From: an uncultured Eubacteriales bacterium
GTDB lineage: Bacteria > Bacillota > Clostridia > Lachnospirales > Lachnospiraceae
DNA: 64,000 nt
Assembly (NCBI GenBank): GCA_900545225.1
Contig: UQXZ01000003.1
Location: 62,001 to 126,000 of the forward strand
Direction of reading: 5' to 3'
Shown here: one piece after another, positions 35,391 through 44,313 of the stretch
Layout of the letters: each line of letters begins with the position of its first letter
Numbering within the stretch: position 1 is the stretch's first letter
The notes under the pieces: model-generated
Database searches by the model: none
Seen by the model: the letters and a program-made list of their open reading frames with translations, nothing else
Told to the model about the DNA's origin: nothing
Program-made: the position numbers and the translations under genes

Positions 35391-35509
35391 TTATTTCTCC
35401 TAAACAACTACAAATAATTAATCATGAAATAATTAATCATGCGTAACATTATGTCCGGTCAGGCTTGAATCTTCTCAGATATACACCAGTTCAGACTGTT
35501 ACATATGAT

Positions 35510-35926
35510 TTATAATTCTTTTTCTATAAGTTTCTTTAATTCATCAATTCCGTTTTCGTCAATACTGCCAGGTTCCCAGCCTACATTTACCTTATCATCC
35601 TTATATCTTGGAATAAGATGCATGTGGAAATGGAATACAGTCTGACCTGCGGCTTCCCCGTTATTCTGAACAACATTTAAGCCATCATATCCAAGTGTCT
35701 TCTTCATTGCGTTGGCAACTTTAACGGCGACCTTGAAAATGTGTGCGGCTGTTTCATCATCCAATTCATATATGTCGGCAAAATGTTCTTTTGGAATAAT
35801 AAGAACATGCCCGCGGCTTGCAGGCGATAAATCAAATATTACTTTTACAATATCGTCTTCATAGAGAGCGTTAGTTTTGATGTCTCCACCGGCTAATTTA
35901 CAAAAAATGCAATCATCTTTTTTCAT
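35510..35926 (-). CDS. HIT family nucleotide hydrolase
   Basis: 138 residues. The opening CIFCKLAGGDIKT and the histidine triad HFHMHLIPR (H-x-H-x-H) near residue 97 define the HIT superfamily, here of the HinT/PKCI type. These enzymes hydrolyse purine nucleoside phosphoramidates or adenylated compounds in the cytosol. Two N-terminal cysteines could form part of a zinc site. It stands alone between the tad operon end and the hydratase gene. Confidence 0.93.
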   Translation of the reverse strand: MKKDDCIFCKLAGGDIKTNALYEDDIVKVIFDLSPASRGHVLIIPKEHFADIYELDDETAAHIFKVAVKVANAMKKTLGYDGLNVVQNNGEAAGQTVFHFHMHLIPRYKDDKVNVGWEPGSIDENGIDELKKLIEKEL

Positions 35927-36010
35927 TATTAAACCTCCCTAATTTTTGTAATCTATTTTAGCATATTAAGTAATATGTGGGCAATTCATTAATTATATAA
36001 GTTTTATAAA

Positions 36011-37432
36011 CTAACTTATGCAAATTATTAATTTTGTCTCAGCCAATGTAACAATATCACCATCTAAAATGACTCTCTTTTGAAATGGATTTATCTTTTT
36101 ATTGTTGATAAATGTCCCGTTGGTGGAATCATTATCCTCAATATAATACCCGAATTCAGATTCATATATTGTTAAATGATGCCTGCTGACACCATTTTCC
36201 GGTATGGAAATATCCATTTCATCCTTGCTGCCAACTGTTAATGGGAAGTTATCAGGATTGAATTCTCTGTCGTTATAAATAATCTGAAGTTTTTTAGATT
36301 TCGAGTTGTTTAGGGAATGTTTGTACTTAAAACATATGAATAGAGAAATTGCGATTATGATAAACAATATGAAAATATTTGGCCGGTTCATATTTACCGG
36401 CAACAGAATTAAAATTGTGCAGATTATGGCCACTGCCATGGATGTTATGAAAATATATTTTTCTGTTTTGGGGTTGTGGTTTCGTTTAGTTATGTTGTTT
36501 ATTTTTGGGTTATGGTTTCGTTTAGACCTGTTGTCCGATTCTGAGTTATTTTTACTAAAACTGTTTTTAGGAAAATTGAACCATTTATTGGCAGCAGGCT
36601 TGTGATGTGACGATTCAGCGTAAATATCATGGTTGTCGTATGCAGAATAATTCGACATATCACAATCATCATAGCTTTCAGAACAGACTTTATTCCTTAC
36701 ATAGGTGCTCTCATTTTGGTCAGTTACGTTTTTTATTTCTACACTTGCTTCATCGAATGAACTTTTAGCTGCATCACTGCCTGTAGCGTCAGACGTATAA
36801 ACATATGAACCTCTGCCTTCATCATCCGATGAATTAACAAATGAGTCTCTGTCTGCAACCATATTTCCACTTACATTTTCAACACTTATCATATTATATA
36901 AAAGTGTTCCAATCGTATAGTTGCAGGATCTTATTTTCTGGTATGTTTCATATACCTTCATGGTTCTTTTCATATCAGAATCATGGTCATATTTTGACAA
37001 AATATATTCCCATAGCGCGAGCAGTGAATTATGAAATTCATTTTCATCCTGAGAATATCCCGGAATATAAATAAATACATATGCATCTTTTACGTTGTCA
37101 TACATCAGGGTGTCAGGCTTTAACACCAAATCATTTATATCCAGTAAATAATCCGTCAGGTCGTGTTCAAGATTTATAAACGATTTACAGAGTGCATCTA
37201 TATCCTTATCCCGTATAAAACATTCCCTGTCGTTAAAGATTTCCTCCATGGTCCGATAGCTGTCTGTTTTATAGTAAAGGAAAGACTCTCCGTTAATATT
37301 TCTTTCCACAGGCTTAATCAGGCTGTCTATATTGTTGTTTTGCAGCATTTTATATGTATATGACTTTTTATTTTCATCACATTCACAGACTAAATACTTT
37401 GAATTATTTTCAACAATTTTATTGTAATTCAT
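36011..37432 (-). CDS. FHA-domain membrane protein, last gene of the tad operon
   Basis: About 473 residues, starting at ATG 37432 (a TTG at 37447 is upstream, without a ribosome site). The N-terminal 200 residues resemble the DUF6382-type domain that accompanies FHA in clostridial proteins. A Ser/Asn-rich linker follows, then two membrane segments (near 325-372), then a cytosolic FHA domain with SRHHLTIY and DSTNGTFIN. FHA domains bind phosphothreonine, so phosphorylation control of pilus assembly is a plausible inference. It starts 12 bases after the second TadE-like gene. Confidence 0.85.
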   Translation of the reverse strand: MNYNKIVENNSKYLVCECDENKKSYTYKMLQNNNIDSLIKPVERNINGESFLYYKTDSYRTMEEIFNDRECFIRDKDIDALCKSFINLEHDLTDYLLDINDLVLKPDTLMYDNVKDAYVFIYIPGYSQDENEFHNSLLALWEYILSKYDHDSDMKRTMKVYETYQKIRSCNYTIGTLLYNMISVENVSGNMVADRDSFVNSSDDEGRGSYVYTSDATGSDAAKSSFDEASVEIKNVTDQNESTYVRNKVCSESYDDCDMSNYSAYDNHDIYAESSHHKPAANKWFNFPKNSFSKNNSESDNRSKRNHNPKINNITKRNHNPKTEKYIFITSMAVAIICTILILLPVNMNRPNIFILFIIIAISLFICFKYKHSLNNSKSKKLQIIYNDREFNPDNFPLTVGSKDEMDISIPENGVSRHHLTIYESEFGYYIEDNDSTNGTFINNKKINPFQKRVILDGDIVTLAETKLIICIS

Positions 37433-37443
37433 ACTTGTCTCTT

Positions 37444-37902
37444 TCAATTAATTATTGTATTTAATGTGTTTTTCATTGCTTTTATTTTTCTCAGTTCTGT
37501 GGCAGGAAACACTCTCTCCGTAGAAGTTACAGTATTTATTGTCCTGTTATTCCAGAATGAAAAATTCATTTTAAACATTGAGTTGGTTGATACCTCTATT
37601 TTGTCGCCCGCTGCACATATATTTGCCGAAGAATTACGTATAAACAGAGCTTCACTGTTCAGCTTATCATTTAATATATTTTGCCTGTACATCAGATCAT
37701 CTCTGGAAATGTCCTTTTTTGTTATGGATGACACATCAATTGCACTTTCCCAGGTCACACTTTTAATGACTATTGTGTCATGCACGAAAAAACTCAGAGC
37801 AATAAGAGTTATGGTAATTATTGTAAACACCGGGATGAGTATTGCGTTTTCAACGGTCGTAGCTGCCTGAATACGGTAATTAAGTAATCTATTTATTCTT
37901 AT
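37444..37902 (-). CDS. TadE-like pseudopilin, apparent AUA start
   Basis: The frame encodes an N-terminal leader-like segment RIQAATTVENAILIPVFT, which matches the TadE pattern (Glu at +5, then a hydrophobic helix) and continues into a soluble domain. The first ATG/GTG in frame is GTG 37830, which would cut off this segment. Upstream, a strong AAAGGAGG stands 7 bases before an in-frame ATA at 37902, and no ATG, GTG or TTG lies between. So translation probably starts at AUA. With that start the protein has about 152 residues. It is followed by the FHA gene. Confidence 0.7.
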   Translation of the reverse strand: MRINRLLNYRIQAATTVENAILIPVFTIITITLIALSFFVHDTIVIKSVTWESAIDVSSITKKDISRDDLMYRQNILNDKLNSEALFIRNSSANICAAGDKIEVSTNSMFKMNFSFWNNRTINTVTSTERVFPATELRKIKAMKNTLNTIIN

Positions 37903-37915
37903 GACAATCCCTCCT

Positions 37916-38335
37916 TTAAAAGCAGATCAGTGAAGCTGTACTTACACTTATAAACGGAATAAAACCCACCGTTGTATTTTTGCTAAATGAAATAAATGAT
38001 TTTAGTGAAAACATCACAATGATAAAAATAATGGATGAAAAAAATATAACCGTAATCAGATCAAACACACCGAAAGCAATGCCAATAATGGCAAAAAGAA
38101 AAATATCTCCCAGGCCTATGCTCCATCTTGTGGAAAACAAGCTAAAAATCATCATAATAAATGCAGGAAATGTATCTAATATTATTGAATCGACAGCAAT
38201 GCTTCCAAAAACAAATCTATCAACACAGACAAACCCTGCCAGCATAATTAACAGCACAAGTGGCACTGCCTTTATGCAAATGTCGTAAAAACTGAGAATT
38301 AAAAAAGAAATTAATATGGATATGTTAAATAATAT
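37916..38335 (-). CDS. Prepilin peptidase of the tad operon (A24), apparent AUA start
   Basis: A24 prepilin peptidase (TadV/CpaA type). The second catalytic Asp is in SIGLGDIFLF; the first is in ILSFYDICIKAVPLV. This first motif lies upstream of the earliest GTG (38266), so the usual start would delete an active-site residue. The frame is open back to a TAA at 38338, and GAGG stands 8 bases before an ATA at 38335, with no other start in between. With the AUA start the protein is about 139 residues, the normal length for the short family. It follows the TadE-like gene and precedes the second TadE-like gene by 13 bases. Confidence 0.72.
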   Translation of the reverse strand: MLFNISILISFLILSFYDICIKAVPLVLLIMLAGFVCVDRFVFGSIAVDSIILDTFPAFIMMIFSLFSTRWSIGLGDIFLFAIIGIAFGVFDLITVIFFSSIIFIIVMFSLKSFISFSKNTTVGFIPFISVSTASLICF

Positions 38336-38425
38336 TTAATCACCCTCTTTTCCTGAAAATTATGTATCGTGCATACACTATCTGCAATTAATCTGACTAT
38401 GTAAAACCTGTCTCATACTTAATTG

Positions 38426-39238
38426 TCACTCCTTTGAACACTGGCTCATGGTTCCTTCAACTTCCGACAACGGCACTTTCTTATAATCATGATGTATCTC
38501 GGTGCATTCCCTGTCCGAATGGTACCTGTTTCCATATTGTGTATAGAATACAGTTCCGACAATCCCGCTATTTCCACACCTTTTGCAGGCGTAATATTTG
38601 GCACCGGAAGCATTTCTTTTGTACATGATGTCACCTGTGTTACTCACATAAATATTAGTATGAAGATATGAGCAGTGCGGTGTTAAATGGTACACCGTAC
38701 CGTGCTTTGCCACATAGACATACTTCGTATCTTCACGGTATTCCATATAGTCCTCTCCAAGCCATGCATATGTTTCTAAGTTTTGGGATACCTTAATATT
38801 TGCAGCCTCAAAAAATGAAAAAGGAGTGTTTAGTGTATATTCAATATTTAATTTTATTTTTGAATTGTTATTTAAAATCTCGGAAGATGTAATATTTATT
38901 CCATTTACACCTCCATTTATGGACTTTGACAGAGTGCCTGACTGTGCAAGCTTCTGTTTTATATTTTTATCAATACTAAACAACGTGATTCCACCTGCAG
39001 GCAAAGATCCGCTGTCTTCACTCATATAAAGATATGCTCTGCCGCTTGTCTCTCTTATACTCTCAAATGCAGCTTCCTTCACCCTCATTTCCACACCCAG
39101 CAGTATCAGTATGTTGATAATTACTGATACTGTAAAAATGTATATGGGAATAATAAGCGCCGCTTCAAGAGTTACCCCACCTCTGACCTTCATTAAACTT
39201 ATCTCTGCCCGTTTTATGTAGTTCAACCTCTCCCTCAT
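38426..39238 (-). CDS. TadE-like protein with C-terminal Cys/His modules
   Basis: About 270 residues from ATG 39238, which nearly touches the stop of the DUF5702 gene (TAAAATG), so translational coupling is likely; an earlier in-frame ATG at 39295 lies inside that gene. Residues 20-45 hold the TadE leader and helix (GGVTLEAALIIPIYIFTV). The C-terminal third carries two modules of the form YH-x4-5-C-x2-L/I (VYHLTPHCSYL and RYHSDRECTEI) and a YYACKRC pair, which look like a small metal- or disulfide-linked domain. It should be a minor pseudopilin or anchor of the Tad pilus. Confidence 0.8.
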   Translation of the reverse strand: MRERLNYIKRAEISLMKVRGGVTLEAALIIPIYIFTVSVIINILILLGVEMRVKEAAFESIRETSGRAYLYMSEDSGSLPAGGITLFSIDKNIKQKLAQSGTLSKSINGGVNGINITSSEILNNNSKIKLNIEYTLNTPFSFFEAANIKVSQNLETYAWLGEDYMEYREDTKYVYVAKHGTVYHLTPHCSYLHTNIYVSNTGDIMYKRNASGAKYYACKRCGNSGIVGTVFYTQYGNRYHSDRECTEIHHDYKKVPLSEVEGTMSQCSKE

Positions 39239-39239
39239 T

Positions 39240-40727
39240 TTAAACTCTGTTTGAATATGCATATTCCGCATCCACAATATATTCTTTCCTTCCATATGGA
39301 AGATTACATTTGGCGGTTATATTCTTTTCAAAAATATATTCACTCATTTTAAATTCACTCTCTCCTTTCCCAATCATATGTAATTCAATCATATCCATTG
39401 CTCTTAAAACCTGTGTATCCACACTGTCCATACTTAGCAGTATCCTAAGATACTCGTTATATTTAATACCCGTGTTACACTTTTCCTTATCAGGCTCATA
39501 GTTAAGTGAAACCAGGTCCACTATGGAAACATGCCATGTGGATTCGCTCTTAACAAGCGGCGTCTTGTCTCCGTTTAACAGTGCTTTAACATCCGCAATG
39601 CTTTCTGCATATCCCCATAACAAAATAATTCCGTATTCTGCAATCTCAACCAATAGGGCATTTCCCGTCCATCCGAAAAGCTCTGAGGCCAGAGCCTTAG
39701 CTTCAGATCTCATTTTAGAATTGGAAAATATATATGCTACATTTATTCCTTCTCTTATGAGCTTAAGACGTTTTGTAACCCCTTCTATATTTTCTTTATC
39801 AGATTTCTTGCCTGTGAGAATATACTCCAGCTGGTAATCCAGAAGTTCGTTTTCTTCTTTCTGCTCTGTAAATGAACTAAATTTCAATGTGAGATATTCT
39901 CTGAATATTTCATTATTAACAAATGTCTTACTTTCCTTTTCGCCCTCCTGTGAAGCATCCGAATCCGATGCATATGAAGCAAATGAAATGTCATTAATAT
40001 TCTTATCCGAAATGTGCTCAGTTTTTAAAATCTCATCTACTGAATTTTCCCCGGTGGACTTCATTTTGTCATATAAATTTCCCGAAACCTTAGGAAGTTC
40101 CACATTTATTTCACTCTCCTGTCCACCCTTATCCAGATTATTCATTTTGCTGTCTATATCAGCACCCAGGCTACCGGAATTAACACCTCCTCCAGCCTTC
40201 AATTCTTTTAACTTGTCTCTCATTTCACTTTCAGACATATCGACATCTATTAGTTCATTTAACTTCTCCATGTCGCTGTTAAAGTCTGTCTTTTGCTTAG
40301 TATCATCGGACTTTAACATCCCTGCATATTTCTCTATTTCTTCACCAATTCCTTCATGTGACATATAGTCCAGTGTCTGATTATAAAAATGTTCCCCATT
40401 GTTATCCGTAATATAAATATCCTTTGTTGTATTTAATTCCAGAAAATCAAGCGAGCTTTCGGAAATGTTATCCCTAATAATTCTTTTTATTACATCTTCA
40501 CTTCCGTCATCTTTTAGAATGTAAATGCCATATTTTTCAAATACTTCGTTGTTGAATCCTGCAAATGTCCCTTCCAGAGCCATCCTGCAGGCCATGTTAA
40601 ATGAAAATTGTAATGATGTATAAATAGCTGAATGAATAAGTGTGAATAATAAACCTGAAATAATAATTAAAACGAGAGTTATAAACACTGTAATGTGTGC
40701 TTTTAGTTTTATGTTTTTAAATTTCAT
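39240..40727 (-). CDS. DUF5702 (TadG-like) pilus-associated membrane protein
   Basis: About 495 residues. One N-terminal membrane segment (AHITVFITLVLIIISGLLFTLI) is followed by the DUF5702 pattern: ACRMALEGTFAGFNNEVFEKYGIYIL. This family accompanies Tad loci in Clostridia. The bulk is extracytoplasmic and includes two charged, coiled-coil-prone parts near residues 120-200. I take ATG 40727; a TTG at 40751 lies upstream. Neither has a clear ribosome site, and a perfect hairpin lies 11 bases before the ATG. It could be a Tad minor pilin or adhesin-type protein. Confidence 0.75.
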   Translation of the reverse strand: MKFKNIKLKAHITVFITLVLIIISGLLFTLIHSAIYTSLQFSFNMACRMALEGTFAGFNNEVFEKYGIYILKDDGSEDVIKRIIRDNISESSLDFLELNTTKDIYITDNNGEHFYNQTLDYMSHEGIGEEIEKYAGMLKSDDTKQKTDFNSDMEKLNELIDVDMSESEMRDKLKELKAGGGVNSGSLGADIDSKMNNLDKGGQESEINVELPKVSGNLYDKMKSTGENSVDEILKTEHISDKNINDISFASYASDSDASQEGEKESKTFVNNEIFREYLTLKFSSFTEQKEENELLDYQLEYILTGKKSDKENIEGVTKRLKLIREGINVAYIFSNSKMRSEAKALASELFGWTGNALLVEIAEYGIILLWGYAESIADVKALLNGDKTPLVKSESTWHVSIVDLVSLNYEPDKEKCNTGIKYNEYLRILLSMDSVDTQVLRAMDMIELHMIGKGESEFKMSEYIFEKNITAKCNLPYGRKEYIVDAEYAYSNRV

Positions 40728-40738
40728 ATTTAGACTTG

Positions 40739-40766
40739 AATTCAGATTCAATTTAAAATCTGAATT
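40739..40766 (-). promoter_or_regulatory. Hairpin between the Flp pilin and DUF5702 genes
   Basis: AATTCAGATT (40739-40748) and AATCTGAATT (40757-40766) form a perfect 10-bp stem with an 8-base loop. No T-run follows. It sits just after the pilin gene and just before the next start codon, where a processing or mRNA-protecting structure would raise pilin levels over the later genes. It could also hide the next ribosome site. Confidence 0.45.
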
Positions 40767-40818
40767 ATTAGATTTAATTTTAAATTTAGTTCTTTTGTCT
40801 TAATTTTGATTTTACTTT

Positions 40819-41046
40819 TTAAACCTGATTAGCCTGATTTGACATCTTTGAAAGAATTGAACTGACAAGGCCTGAAATCTGCTTTTTGAAAATAATTACA
40901 AGAGCTATAAGAACAACCGTAATTAATATAACTTCCACAACTCCCATTCCGTCCTCTCTCTTCCATAGATTAACAAAGTGCGATTTTACACGCTCCTTCA
41001 CACATAAATATTTAACTGTCAGAGTATCCTTTATTTTTCCAATCAT
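40819..41046 (-). CDS. Flp-type major pilin
   Basis: 75 residues. A basic N-terminal leader (about 30 residues) ends in KREDGMGVVEVILITVVLIALVIIF in outline: a Gly before the cleavage site, the conserved Glu at position +5 of the mature pilin, and a long hydrophobic helix. This is the Flp/Tad pilin pattern of clostridia. It should be cut by the A24 peptidase of this operon and polymerised by TadA/TadB/TadC. An ATT-rich stretch of about 136 bases separates it from the TadC-like gene upstream. Confidence 0.88.
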   Translation of the reverse strand: MIGKIKDTLTVKYLCVKERVKSHFVNLWKREDGMGVVEVILITVVLIALVIIFKKQISGLVSSILSKMSNQANQV

Positions 41047-41182
41047 ATTGCCTCCTTAAAAATCTGTTTAACTATTGCCGTTTAATTCATTTAACATCTC
41101 ACTTTGTTCAATAATTGAATTTATTCAGCAATTAAAAAATGTGAGCCGTTGATTTTAATCACCCGTTGAATTCATTCAACAT

Positions 41183-42400
41183 CTACATCGAAAATGAATC
41201 AAACGCCGGAACTATTACAATAACCATAACTATAAAAAGCATGGCAATCATTGGAACTATAAGCTTTGATCCTGCCTTCTCACCCCGTTCCTTTGCATTG
41301 GCGGCAGCGGTTTCCATGCTCTCCGCAGATAACTGCCTAAGCTTCTTTTTTAAATCACCCGTCCCTTTTTTCAAATGTTCCGATAAATATGCTCCTAATC
41401 TTTTATATTCGTTAATGCCACAGTCATTTCCCCATTTAACATAGCTTTTAGCCTCACTCATACCGTTATAAATATTGTTGAGACATTTCTTCATCTGCTC
41501 ATAGGCAGCCCTTGGCTTCGTATGCCCGTTTTTTATATTGTTATTGTAATCTTCAACTATATATTCAAATGACGAAATGATGGTACTGCCTGCATATACA
41601 AGTAGATACAACTTTGTTGTGATGCTGGGATAATCAGCAATAAGCTCATATTTCCTGTTATTTTCGTAATTTTTTCTATCCTGAAATTCCTTTGCCACAA
41701 GTAAAACACATGCAGCAGCTCCCAATAGAATAATTAGAACAGGAGATACTCCATTTTCTCTGCTTATATACTCAACATTTTTCCCATCAACCACATCAGG
41801 CAGGTTCACCACATCTTCACTGGCCGATGCCATGTCGTTCTTGAGTATCTCATCCTGTATTTTCTTCTTTTCTGTTAACATCTCATCCCTGAGAGGTGCA
41901 ACCACCCTTATATGATATGTCTTTGTAACCTCTTCATTTCCCAGAGTCATAATGCAGTACAGTGTTACATCTGCGCTTTCATCATTATCAAATTCTTCGT
42001 TGTAAATGTAGCCGTCATAGCTACAGATATCATAGTTATCCGTTGACCACTCAAGCCTGGTTCCTGTTGCTTTATCTGTTGTGATTAAATTTAGTTTTTC
42101 CCTTACCTCATTTAAGCTTTCATTATCGCCAAGCATCACCGTCTCCAGGTTCTCCGACAATTTATTAAGCTCTGCATCTGCCTCTTCCGGTGTATATTTC
42201 CTCTTTCCAATATCTCCTTCGATATCTACTATCTCTCCGTCCACATGAGCTTCCAGTTCATATTTTTCAGACGTATCCTCAGGCCTCTGCAAGGAAGTTA
42301 CCTTTTCTCCCTCACCCATAAACATAACCAGAACCGCAAGCAGCGCCGTTACAATACTTATCAGCAATAATAGCTTTTTTGTTTTATCAGATATATTCAT
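41183..42400 (-). CDS. TadC-like inner membrane platform protein with an Ig-like insertion
   Basis: 405 residues. The C-terminal part (from about residue 240) is the T2SS F/TadC platform domain: ALVYAGSTIISSFEYIVEDY-type sequence, GNDCGINEYKRLGAYLSEHLKKGTGDL, then a final membrane segment. The N-terminal part has one membrane segment, then about 180 residues of extracytoplasmic sequence with a bacterial Ig-like look (LEWSTDNYDICSYDGYIYN ... ADVTLYCIMTLGNEEVTKTYHIRV). Such a domain is not part of ordinary TadC. It is paired with TadB upstream (6-base gap). An outside-facing sensor or adhesin domain is the inference. Confidence 0.82.
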   Translation of the reverse strand: MNISDKTKKLLLLISIVTALLAVLVMFMGEGEKVTSLQRPEDTSEKYELEAHVDGEIVDIEGDIGKRKYTPEEADAELNKLSENLETVMLGDNESLNEVREKLNLITTDKATGTRLEWSTDNYDICSYDGYIYNEEFDNDESADVTLYCIMTLGNEEVTKTYHIRVVAPLRDEMLTEKKKIQDEILKNDMASASEDVVNLPDVVDGKNVEYISRENGVSPVLIILLGAAACVLLVAKEFQDRKNYENNRKYELIADYPSITTKLYLLVYAGSTIISSFEYIVEDYNNNIKNGHTKPRAAYEQMKKCLNNIYNGMSEAKSYVKWGNDCGINEYKRLGAYLSEHLKKGTGDLKKKLRQLSAESMETAAANAKERGEKAGSKLIVPMIAMLFIVMVIVIVPAFDSFSM

Positions 42401-42406
42401 TTGCTT

Positions 42407-43150
42407 TTATAACCGTATATCCACAATCTTTTCTGCCCGCATAAATGCAATCATATATATAAATGCACATACACTCATGACAATCACGCCCTGCAGGTTA
42501 CCATAGAGAGAATTAATAAAATCTCCGCTACTCCTCAGATAGAGAATCATCATAAATGGCATAAGGCACATTATTCTCTCTTCGAATCTCTTTCCGCTTA
42601 TGACTATATGTATCTCTCTTGAAACCTCCGCCCTGTCATTGGATCTGTCAATTATGGTTTCTATAATCTCAATTAAATTTCCTCCACTTACCCTGGCAAT
42701 CATATAAATGTCTCTAAATTCCCTTATTTCCTCCATTCCTGTATTTTTAGCCAGATCATATAAAATGTCGTCCAGTGTTTCATTTCTAAGCAGTCTTGTT
42801 TTGGATGAATTCCACATCTGTGCCGTAATGGATTTTGGATTCAGTTCAAAAAGTCTTTCTCCAGCATTTATATATGCATTCTCATCCGATAAGCCTGTCT
42901 CAAGAGAAAGAAGCATTAATTCCAGACCGTCCAGAAAGATTCTCCTCTCCTTACGTCTTCTTTTTTCAACAATCTCTTTCTTAAGAGTGTTAATCAGATA
43001 AATTGCAAATGGAATAAACACTACTCCACTCCACCACGCATTGTAAAATGTAATACCCAGTAGAACGGAAGCTATAAAACCAAATGCATAAATCACTATC
43101 TGTTTATAAGGCTTTATACACTCTCTTGCGAAAATATCATTTTTGAACAT
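42407..43150 (-). CDS. tadB: TadB-like inner membrane platform protein
   Basis: About 247 residues from ATG 43150 (AGGTGA 8 bases upstream), overlapping the end of tadA by 14 bases. Two N-terminal membrane segments, the cytosolic T2SS F domain (EIVEKRRRKERRIFLDGLELMLLSLETGLS, then EEIREFRDIYMIARVSGGNLIEIIETI), and two C-terminal segments match TadB. It forms the membrane platform with TadC, on which TadA drives pilin polymerisation. Confidence 0.9.
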   Translation of the reverse strand: MFKNDIFARECIKPYKQIVIYAFGFIASVLLGITFYNAWWSGVVFIPFAIYLINTLKKEIVEKRRRKERRIFLDGLELMLLSLETGLSDENAYINAGERLFELNPKSITAQMWNSSKTRLLRNETLDDILYDLAKNTGMEEIREFRDIYMIARVSGGNLIEIIETIIDRSNDRAEVSREIHIVISGKRFEERIMCLMPFMMILYLRSSGDFINSLYGNLQGVIVMSVCAFIYMIAFMRAEKIVDIRL

Positions 43151-44309
43151 TTTTAAGTTCACCTACAGCTTTCCCTCCCTTCACGTCATCCTCAAACAGA
43201 TAAACAGGTTCCATAACTATATTTCCATTATCCATGCCGGTTATTTCGCTAATTTCTATAACCTTTCGGCTTTTATCCTTCATTCGGCTTAAGTGGACAA
43301 CAATATCAAGCGCTGAAGCAATCTGCCCTCTTATGGCCTGAATCGGAATATCAAGACCGTATAAAACCATTGTCTCCAATCTGGATATCATGTCCTTTGA
43401 ACTGTTGGCGTGCCCCGTAGATAGTGAACCTGCGTGACCTGTGTTTAAAGCCTGTAACATATCTATAGCCTCATCGCCTCGCACTTCTCCCACAATAAGC
43501 CTGTCAGGCCTCATTCTGAGTGCAGTTTTAATCAGCCTTCTTATGGTTATTTCACCATCACCTGATGTATTGCTCCCTCTTGTTTCAAGCCTTACCCAGT
43601 TCTTAATTTTGCTTAAGTTTAATTCTGCAGAATCCTCTATTGTTACGACTCTTTCATCCTCATCTATATAATTGCCAAGTATTCCCAGTAGCGTTGTCTT
43701 CCCCGAGCCTGTTCCACCACTCATGAAAATGTTTTTCTTTTGTTTTACTGCATTTATCAGATAGTCCGCAGCTTCTTCAGATATGGTTCCTCCATTTATA
43801 AGATCCTCCATGGTCAGCGGATTATCATAAAACTTTCTTATGGTAATTGATGTTCCATTCTTTGAAACGGGAGAAAGCACAACGCAGACTCTGGAGCCGT
43901 CATCCAGCACCGTATCAAGTATGGGATTTTTAGCATTTACAATTCGATTGGACCTTGATGCAATTCGCATGGCCGTATCCTTTAATCTTTTTTCATCTTC
44001 AAAACATGAATCCGACTGATAAAGACTGCCTAATTTCTCAATAAAAATATTGTCGGTGCCATTTACCATTATTTCGGTTATACAGTCATCACGAAGGAAT
44101 CCTTCCAGCACATCAAGACCCCTTATGGAGTCAAAAACTCTTTTGCTTATATAGTCCTTATCATTGACAGAAATGATGTTATCTTTTGAAAACAGATGCA
44201 TTTCACGGCTTATTCGCTCCCGTATATATTCATCCGTGCATTCATTATCAACATCTATATACCTGTAAATTCTGTTTCTTATATAACTTACTGCCTCTTC
44301 TTTATTCAT
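43137..44309 (-). CDS. tadA: Tad pilus assembly ATPase TadA/CpaF
   Basis: 390 residues. Walker A GGTGSGKTT near residue 198, the Asp box and Walker B region (RPDRLIVGEVRGDEAIDMLQALNTGH), and the His box (GSLSTGHANSSKDMISRLETMV) place it in the TadA/CpaF family of secretion ATPases. It powers extension and probably retraction of the Flp pilus. The N-terminal domain is the usual all-alpha/beta part. It is tightly linked to the TadZ-like gene (4-base gap) and to tadB (overlap). Confidence 0.95.
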   Translation of the reverse strand: MNKEEAVSYIRNRIYRYIDVDNECTDEYIRERISREMHLFSKDNIISVNDKDYISKRVFDSIRGLDVLEGFLRDDCITEIMVNGTDNIFIEKLGSLYQSDSCFEDEKRLKDTAMRIASRSNRIVNAKNPILDTVLDDGSRVCVVLSPVSKNGTSITIRKFYDNPLTMEDLINGGTISEEAADYLINAVKQKKNIFMSGGTGSGKTTLLGILGNYIDEDERVVTIEDSAELNLSKIKNWVRLETRGSNTSGDGEITIRRLIKTALRMRPDRLIVGEVRGDEAIDMLQALNTGHAGSLSTGHANSSKDMISRLETMVLYGLDIPIQAIRGQIASALDIVVHLSRMKDKSRKVIEISEITGMDNGNIVMEPVYLFEDDVKGGKAVGELKNVQK

Positions 44310-44313
44310 CCTC

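Noticed and set aside
39889..40368. 159-residue Ser/Leu/Phe-rich plus-strand frame opposite the DUF5702 gene
   Set aside because: The composition is what the antisense of a charged coding sequence gives; no start signal is seen.
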